This document shows positions 6,821 through 10,390 of a stretch of 10,390 bases of DNA, one piece after another; the first letter of the stretch is position 1, and each line of letters begins with the position of its first letter. The notes under the pieces are model-generated. The model saw only the letters and a program-made list of their open reading frames with translations, did not search any database and had not been told where the DNA came from. The stretch is from Acidobacteriota bacterium (GTDB taxonomy: Bacteria > Acidobacteriota > Terriglobia > UBA7540), in contig JAJXZM010000345.1 of assembly GCA_021780055.1 (NCBI GenBank), forward strand, positions 1-10,390. Direction: 5' to 3'. The position numbers and the translations under genes were made by a program.

Positions 6821-6851
6821 AATCAAAACTTAGCCGCTGAGTTCGCAGCGG
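6821..6851 (-). terminator. Possible weak terminator of the receiver-like gene
   Basis: On the minus strand CCGCTG-CGAACT-CAGCGG (6834-6851) is followed by CTAAGTTTTGATTT. The stem is only 6 bp and the T-run is short and displaced by five bases, so this is a weak intrinsic terminator at best. It lies about 50 bases past the stop of the 6899-7306 gene. Confidence 0.4.
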
Positions 6852-6898
6852 ATAGGGAGACATGAAGCAGAAGGTGGCGAAGGATGCGAAGTGCCAGT

Positions 6899-7306
6899 CT
6901 AATTTTGAGGATTAGCCAACCGCAAGGTGGAAAAGATGGTACGTCCGAACGCAAGCAGGCCAGACTTCAGATATCTGGGGAACAAACGCGGGCGGCGAAG
7001 CCCATCAATCTCATGGAATATTTCAGGGGCGGTCGCGTCGCCGGTTACCACAAGGACTCGCCCAAGATGGCTCGTCCGGAGATTCCTGACTTTTGGAGAG
7101 GTGCCGGCTGCGGGTTCTTTTGGCCTCCGGAGCTCAAGGATCATCCTGTCGTAACCATCCTTCGCCAGCGCATCAAGGCTTAGACAACTACCATGGGTTC
7201 CAGCGCCTTCTGACTTGAGCTCTGCCGTCGACACGAGGGACAACACGTCCCGCATAACGGACGCCTTATCAGTGGTGAGGATGTACCTGTCAAAGTCCTT
7301 CAACAT
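6899..7306 (-). CDS. Small receiver-like protein lacking the phospho-acceptor Asp (tentative)
   Basis: The 135-residue product reads like a stand-alone response-regulator receiver fold. YILTTD (8-13) matches strand 1 with one pocket acid, Asp13. ALAKDGYDRMILELRRP (46-62) matches helix 2 and strand 3, and GRVLVVTG matches strand 4. The position normally held by the phosphorylated Asp (LDLRMP-like) is Glu58 (LELRRP), and the segment after strand 4 departs from the usual pattern. There is no output domain. I chose the ATG at 7306 because GGAGG lies four bases upstream; a GTG seven codons earlier would place that Shine-Dalgarno inside the gene. If real, it may be a phosphorylation-independent or degenerate regulator. 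The family call is tentative: the length, start and composition support a gene, but I name no specific protein. Confidence 0.5.
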   Translation of the reverse strand: MLKDFDRYILTTDKASVMRDVLSLVSTAELKSEGAGTHGSCLSLDALAKDGYDRMILELRRPKEPAAGTSPKVRNLRTSHLGRVLVVTGDATAPEIFHEIDGLRRPRLFPRYLKSGLLAFGRTIFSTLRLANPQN

Positions 7307-7518
7307 AAATCCTCCACTGTCCCCCACCCAAACACAGAATTGTCATGCCGAATACTAACTGCGATGGCAACAACGAGGCAATGGCACTGAAGTACCATGA
7401 ACCTATGGGCCATATGCTCTGCGGCCACAATGACTCCGCCATCTTCGAATCATCCCAGAATCCGCTCGCGCTGTGCGCCGGCGGGCGACGAGCGGCAAGT
7501 CTGGGATTAACGTCTTTC

Positions 7519-7605
7519 GCCCCTCTGGGGCTGACTGGCATTTTTGTAAGCACGTTTTCCCATGGCTTGCGCCATGGGCTAAAGTCTTCCGCCCCCTTCG
7601 AGGGG
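7519..7605. repeat. Three-hairpin intergenic repeat
   Basis: Three hairpins in 87 bases: GCCCC-TCT-GGGGC (7519-7531), CCCATGGC-TTGC-GCCATGGG (7559-7578, a perfect 8-bp stem) and CCCCT-TCG-AGGGG (7593-7605). The outer two share a CCCC/GGGG stem and flank the central CATGG palindrome symmetrically. I recall similar elements with a variable central palindrome scattered through acidobacterial genomes, but there is no second copy in this window to prove it. Confidence 0.6.
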
Positions 7606-7755
7606 CTTAAAAGCCGGATCGCATCTATAAGGTTGTCGGTTCCGTCAAGCGGAAACTGGCTGTCGGGCCTGGTTTTTGTTTCGCCATGAAACGGTGGCCA
7701 GGTTCCACCACACATCTATTCGATCCCGGCTAGGGACCATGATGGCTTTTTCTGA

Positions 7756-7779
7756 CTCCCTTTTCTTCTTCAAAGGGAG
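7756..7779. other. Perfect 8-bp hairpin just past the transposase stop
   Basis: CTCCCTTT (7756-7763) and AAAGGGAG (7772-7779) form a stem around an 8-base loop. It is about 30 bases beyond the transposase stop codon. No T-run follows on either strand, so it is not a standard terminator. It may belong to the element's 3' end. Confidence 0.5.
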
Positions 7780-7810
7780 GCCGGCAGCTCAATCAGACAC
7801 ACGGCCATGG

Positions 7811-8854
7811 TTAGGCCAGCGATCTATCGCCGAGCATCCCGGCATGCGAACCTCGCCGACAAAACTCCTGGTAATCAATGCGGTCTCGTAACATGATGTA
7901 GAGCCGGATGGCCAGCTTGCGGGCGATGGCCACCTTGGCCACCGGCGCGCCCTTGCGAAATGCCAAGCGACGATAGGTGCGGCGCAAGCCGGTGTCGTAG
8001 CGGCTGGCGATGCCGGCGGCTTCGACCAGCAGGAACCGCATCAGCCGGTTGCCTTGCTTGGTCAAATGGCCGAAGCGCTGCCGCCCGCCGCTGGAATCTT
8101 CTTGCGGAATCAACCCGAGGTAGCTGGTGAGGTGGCGGTCGTCGGGAAAGCGCTCGACCGGGCCCAGCACCAGCACGGTGGCCAGCGCCGTCTGCGCGCC
8201 CACGCCGGGATGGGTCATCAGCCGCTGCGCATCCTCGCGGCGGCCCGCTTCGTCAGTGATCCGCTGATCGAGTTCCTTGATCCAGGCGCTGAGTTGGCGC
8301 ACCAGCGCCACCAGGTCTTGGCGACGCCTCGCCGTCCCTTCTCTTAAAGGAAGCTCTTCCAGTTCCTTTTGTCCGGCCTTGCTCCACAAGCGGTGTCGGC
8401 GTCGCAGCCCATAGCTGAGCGCGATGGCTTGCAGACCGTTCTGGGCGCGCGTTCGCAACTCCACCAGCTGATGCCGATGCTCAATCCAGACCCGCACGTC
8501 ACGCTCTTCGGCCGGCGGCAACCAGATCTTCGGGAAATCGCCCTTCACCAGCAAATTCAGGATGTGCTCCGCATCCCGCCGGTCGTGCTTCTGCTTGCGC
8601 GTCTCGCTGGCCCGGATCTTCGCCGCCTCCCCGACCACCAGTTCATGCCCCAACCCGGCCAGCATGTCGGCGAACCACCGCGCGTAGCCCGTACTCTCGA
8701 TCCCCACCAGCGCCGGTTCTTTCAGCCCTTCATAAAACCGCCGTGCTTCGCCGCTCTCGTGGTCTAACGGCTTCTCCACAACTTCGCCCGTCTCCGTGTC
8801 CAGCATCGCAATCACCTGCGTGCGCGAATGGAAATCACACCCTATAATGTTCAT
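7811..8854 (-). CDS. IS110 family transposase (DEDD/serine recombinase)
   Basis: This 347-residue protein is the transposase of an IS110 family element; family members use a structured bridge RNA to pair donor and target DNA. The N-terminal RuvC-like domain has the DEDD set Asp7 (GCDFH), Glu53 (IESTGY), Asp91 and Asp94 (KHDRRDA). A coiled, basic linker (about 120-205) follows. The C-terminal transposase domain runs from RLMTHPGVG (211-219) through SYLGLIPQEDSSGGRQRFGHLTKQG, where Ser255 (or Ser254) is the likely nucleophile. No frameshift or internal stop is present, so it looks functional. The ATG at 8854 begins the conserved MNIIGCDFH and has AAGGAGGAG upstream; a start 21 codons further up would put that site inside the gene. 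The ends of the element are not resolved, since IS110 elements lack clear terminal inverted repeats. Confidence 0.95.
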   Translation of the reverse strand: MNIIGCDFHSRTQVIAMLDTETGEVVEKPLDHESGEARRFYEGLKEPALVGIESTGYARWFADMLAGLGHELVVGEAAKIRASETRKQKHDRRDAEHILNLLVKGDFPKIWLPPAEERDVRVWIEHRHQLVELRTRAQNGLQAIALSYGLRRRHRLWSKAGQKELEELPLREGTARRRQDLVALVRQLSAWIKELDQRITDEAGRREDAQRLMTHPGVGAQTALATVLVLGPVERFPDDRHLTSYLGLIPQEDSSGGRQRFGHLTKQGNRLMRFLLVEAAGIASRYDTGLRRTYRRLAFRKGAPVAKVAIARKLAIRLYIMLRDRIDYQEFCRRGSHAGMLGDRSLA

Positions 8855-8927
8855 GTCTCGGCTCCTCCTTCGCTGAGAGTTCCTGACTTCTTGACAACGC
8901 CAGTTTACTCTCGCCATCGAGGAGCCG
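8855..8927 (-). promoter_or_regulatory. Transposase leader hairpin hiding the ribosome binding site
   Basis: CGGCTCCTC (plus strand 8859-8867) and GAGGAGCCG (8919-8927) are a perfect 9-bp inverted repeat. Inside them GAGAG (8875-8879) and CTCTC (8909-8913) add an inner 5-bp stem, leaving an internal loop of 6 and 7 bases and a 29-base apical loop. In the mRNA the 3' arm contains most of the AAGGAGGAG Shine-Dalgarno, which would be closed when folded. This suggests self-limited translation. The same shape could instead be one guide loop of a bridge RNA. Confidence 0.6.
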
Positions 8928-9093
8928 ACGGCCTTATAACATCAGACGCCAAAAGGTGAGTGTGAGCGCCACCCGGCGTGCGACACCCCGGAAAGGCAGC
9001 GGTTGCGTGTGGGCCAGCCACGAAACGCATCGCAGTACGGCAGCCGTCAAATGGCGTGTATTGTGTGAAGGGGCGCCGAGCCACGTTGGAAAA
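8928..9093 (-). ncRNA. Candidate bridge-RNA region upstream of the transposase (speculative)
   Basis: In the IS110 group the bridge RNA is encoded in the non-coding end upstream of the transposase, so this 166-base gap plus the leader is where it would be. A second interrupted hairpin is visible: GTGTGAGCGCC (8960-8970) against GGCGTGCGACAC (8975-8986). A short palindrome ACGGC-A-GCCGT lies near 9037-9047. The element border must also lie in this gap, before hicA. I cannot define guide loops, so the RNA call rests on position and structure only. Confidence 0.25.
8933..8941 (-). promoter_or_regulatory. Extended -10 promoter element for the IS110 transposase
   Basis: The minus strand reads TG-T-TATAAG: an extended -10 (TGnTATAAT) with one mismatch. 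No good -35 lies 16-18 bases upstream. Initiation about seven bases downstream would fall at the first bases of the leader hairpin (near 8926). IS110 circle junctions are known to supply a -35 from the other end, which would fit a half promoter here, but I could not find that partner. Confidence 0.45.
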
Positions 9094-9312
9094 TCATAAC
9101 AGCTTGCCAAACTCGTCTGGCGAGAGCTCGGCGTCGCGCAAAATTTTCCTTAGCAACCCGCGGCCAATAACATCATGGTCGGGAACCGTAATGGAGTTCT
9201 TCCCGGAACACTCCAGGCGGACATGGCTTCCCCGTTGCCGAACTTGCTTGTAGCCGGCTTTGGCCAGCGCTTTGATAACAGCCCTGCCGGAGAGTATGGG
9301 AAGTTTGGCCAC
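9094..9312 (-). CDS. hicA: HicA-family mRNA interferase toxin
   Basis: HicA toxins are small double-stranded-RNA-binding-fold ribonucleases that cleave mRNA and are neutralised by HicB. This one is 72 residues, normal for the family. It has the helix LSGRAVIKALAKAGYKQVRQ, the catalytic RGSH motif (His30), a VPDHD strand and the C-terminal helix GRGLLRKILRDAELS. The start is GTG at 9312, two bases after the hicB stop, with no Shine-Dalgarno of its own; toxin synthesis probably depends on ribosomes finishing hicB. Nothing in the sequence suggests inactivation. The IS110 element lies just downstream. Confidence 0.9.
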   Translation of the reverse strand: MAKLPILSGRAVIKALAKAGYKQVRQRGSHVRLECSGKNSITVPDHDVIGRGLLRKILRDAELSPDEFGKLL

Positions 9313-9314
9313 GG

Positions 9315-9572
9315 TTAGAGGGTGATGGTGTGTAAGCTGAGTTCTTCAGGGTGGTACGATTTCAAAACGTCCCTATTCTTCTTTTCTTCTGCGATCAGTT
9401 CGATCACATCCCGGATGTTCCGAAGCGCTTCGTCAACAGTCTTCCCCTGGCTGTAACAGCCTTCAAAAAGGGGGCATTCGACCACGTAGAAACCGTCTTC
9501 ATCTTTCTCGATGAACACCGGTACCTGCGTGCCGCGAAGTTTGCTTTTCGCAATCGAAAGTCTCTTTCGCAT
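9315..9572 (-). CDS. hicB: HicB-family antitoxin
   Basis: The 85-residue product has the degraded RNase-H-like HicB fold: VPVFIEKDEDGFYVVECP (17-34), the hallmark GCYSQGKTVDEALRNI (38-53) and the helix DVIELIAEEKK. A short basic N-terminal extension (MRKRLSIAKSKLRG) precedes it. The chain ends soon after the HicB domain, so the C-terminal helix-turn-helix or ribbon-helix-helix seen in many HicB repressors is missing; operon autoregulation would need another route. The ATG at 9572 follows a short AGGA about eight bases upstream. A poor TTGAGT-17-AATTTT promoter pair (9599-9627) is the best I see. Antitoxin-first order is less usual than hicAB but is known. Confidence 0.9.
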   Translation of the reverse strand: MRKRLSIAKSKLRGTQVPVFIEKDEDGFYVVECPLFEGCYSQGKTVDEALRNIRDVIELIAEEKKNRDVLKSYHPEELSLHTITL

Positions 9573-9647
9573 GGTTTGATCCTAATGCAACTCGGAGGAA
9601 AATTCAAACCTTTGAGGTGGCACTCAATTCGGGGCCAACAGGATATC

Positions 9648-9672
9648 GCAGACCCTGCAAACCAGGGTCTGC
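9648..9672. promoter_or_regulatory. Perfect 10-bp inverted repeat upstream of hicB
   Basis: GCAGACCCTG (9648-9657) and CAGGGTCTGC (9663-9672) are perfect complements around CAAAC. It lies about 75 bases upstream of the hicB start and 137 bases past the DUF4145-like gene stop. No T-run follows on either strand, so it is a poor intrinsic terminator. It could be an operator, an RNA hairpin or a remnant insertion site. Confidence 0.55.
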
Positions 9673-9772
9673 ACCGGCCAGCGTGTCGGACACATGCACG
9701 TCCCGCTAGGAGAGGCTTTTGCATCGCAAAGCAAACGGCTCTAGGCTCGGCGGGTGGCAACATCATCCCTAC

Positions 9773-9789
9773 GACGCAAATGGTGCGTC
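9773..9789 (-). terminator. Small hairpin after the DUF4145-like gene
   Basis: GACGCA-CCATT-TGCGTC on the minus strand begins 19 bases after the stop codon at 9809. The stem is 6 bp and no T-tract follows, so it may only stabilise or weakly end the transcript. Confidence 0.25.
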
Positions 9790-9808
9790 CTTGGCTTCGC
9801 GAATTGAT

Positions 9809-10390
9809 TCACCTAGTTTCTACTTGGCCGTAAAGTTCTCTCAGGACCTCTCGGGTGTTCGCCAGGACTTCGTCAACCCGCTCTCTCTTGAAGAGTTGCT
9901 TGAACCTTTGCGGGTCAGAATCGGGATGGGTGGCGGCATTGCCTGATGTCCTCACATCGTGGGCGCATACAGCACCCTTTTCGTTAAGCACACCCAACTG
10001 CTGCGCCGTTCTTACCAAGTCAATCAGCTCGGGACCCCGAACCGGCTTCCCCTCCATAGAAATAGGATTGTTCTCCTGCGCGGTATAAAGGTTCAGAACT
10101 TCGTTGATTGCGGACTCAACGATTGCCCGACACAGCACAACGCACGCGAAAGGAAAGCCGTATAGGTAGCATCGGTGGGCCTCTTCAAAATATCCCCTAA
10201 CTCGCTCGTTCGGGATGCCCTGGATGTCTAAATCAGCTAGTGCTGAGACTCTGTTCACAATTCTGGGGAGTTTGGCAAGGACCTCCTTCGCGAAGTACGC
10301 GTCGTACTGATCATGTTCCAGATCACATCTCTCAGATGGAGTCTTGAATACGAGGGGCCCATCAACGGCCTCCCTGAGCGCGTCCGCGAT
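9809..10390 (-). CDS. DUF4145-like protein, N-terminus beyond the window
   Basis: The frame is open from the stop at 9809 to the right edge: 193 residues without a stop. The GTG at 10258 is not needed as a start, because the upstream 44 codons continue a sensible protein (for example LEHDQYDAYFAKEVLAKL). The central part YFEEAHRCYLYGFPFACVVLCRAIVESAIN followed by RTSGNAATHP and VLANTREVLRELY matches the all-helical pattern of DUF4145. That domain is often found alone, in stress or defence neighbourhoods, or fused to restriction enzymes; its activity is not established. Base composition is less GC-rich than in the galT-selB region, and the neighbours are a toxin-antitoxin pair and an IS, so recent acquisition is plausible. 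The missing N-terminus could hold another domain. Confidence 0.75.
   Translation of the reverse strand: MADALREAVDGPLVFKTPSERCDLEHDQYDAYFAKEVLAKLPRIVNRVSALADLDIQGIPNERVRGYFEEAHRCYLYGFPFACVVLCRAIVESAINEVLNLYTAQENNPISMEGKPVRGPELIDLVRTAQQLGVLNEKGAVCAHDVRTSGNAATHPDSDPQRFKQLFKRERVDEVLANTREVLRELYGQVETR

Larger units (their letters stand above)
6197..6898. other. Gene-free spacer of about 700 bases, rich in repeats and palindromes
   Basis: I find no believable gene here. Open frames across 6287-6645 are made of repeat-derived residues (Leu-Pro-Ser-Ala-Tyr-Cys periodic peptides). Contents include two opposed heptamer arrays (6249-6283 and 6434-6496), the GGGAGAGGG repeat (6570-6618), GTACC/GGTAC arms near 6355-6368, a GACCGC/GCGGTC hairpin (6703-6721), CCTCC/GGAGG arms near 6760-6775, CGTAGCG three times (near 6315, 6695 and 6742), and a terminator-like hairpin (6821-6851). 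Confidence 0.7.
7307..7810. other. Gene-free, hairpin-dense spacer next to the IS110 transposase
   Basis: I see no convincing gene in these 504 bases; the longest open frame (7290-7715, minus) is low-quality sequence crossing the palindromes. Perfect inverted repeats lie at 7519-7531, 7559-7578, 7593-7605, 7640-7654, 7678-7692, 7693-7709 and 7756-7779. Part of this must be the 3' end of the insertion element, but I cannot place the junction. Confidence 0.65.

Noticed and set aside
3818..7496. Identical 13-mer GGCGACGAGCGGC at 3818-3830 and 7484-7496
   Set aside because: One shared 13-mer in a 10-kb GC-rich window is expected about once by chance, and the flanks do not match.
7290..7715. 141-codon open frame downstream of the transposase
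   Set aside because: It crosses several perfect palindromes, overlaps the better-supported 6899-7306 gene and shows no recognisable domain.
8054..8767. Long plus-strand open frames opposite the transposase
   Set aside because: They are antisense to an intact, conserved IS110 transposase and arise from its GC-rich codon usage.
10256..10258. GTG as the start of the DUF4145-like gene
   Set aside because: The frame stays open with protein-like sequence to the window edge and no Shine-Dalgarno precedes this GTG, so the gene is better treated as truncated by the window.

Overview
The window looks like an Acidobacteriota chromosome (inference). It is GC-rich, and its intergenic spacers hold short inverted and heptameric repeats of kinds I associate with that phylum. 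It also carries an IS110 family transposase and a PF20091-type secreted hydrolase. Every gene I can support is on the minus strand, so transcription runs from right to left.

The left half (about 1-6200) is a housekeeping/metabolic region. In transcription order it starts with a 672-residue exported alpha/beta-hydrolase-domain protein (4178-6196) and a 470-base spacer rich in repeats. A tight cluster follows: galT (2688-3707), a HAD phosphatase of the phosphoglycolate phosphatase type (2001-2675) and an exported HEAT-repeat-like protein (1049-2014). galT and the phosphatase gene are 12 bases apart, and the phosphatase and HEAT genes overlap by 14 bases, so the three probably form one operon. 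selB (selenocysteine-specific elongation factor) comes next and runs off the left edge. It has its own good sigma-70-type promoter, placed so close to the ATG that the message should be leaderless or nearly so.

The middle (about 6197-7810) is mostly non-coding. It holds two heptamer-repeat arrays of the same family in opposite orientation, an inverted partner of a repeat in the spacer near 4120, many small hairpins, and one plausible small receiver-like protein (6899-7306) in which the phospho-acceptor Asp appears to be Glu.

The right part (7811-10390) is accessory DNA. It has an intact IS110 transposase (DEDD plus serine domains), a hicBA toxin-antitoxin pair with the antitoxin gene first, and the 3' part of a DUF4145-like gene that runs off the right edge. 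The transposase leader shows an extended -10 box followed at once by a 9-bp hairpin that buries the ribosome binding site. This leader and the hairpin-rich DNA beyond the transposase stop are the two places to look for a bridge RNA.

I see no tRNA, rRNA or CRISPR array. I cannot demonstrate a wholly new system here. The strongest leads are the IS110 flanking RNA structures, the repeat families, the degenerate receiver protein and the leaderless selB promoter.
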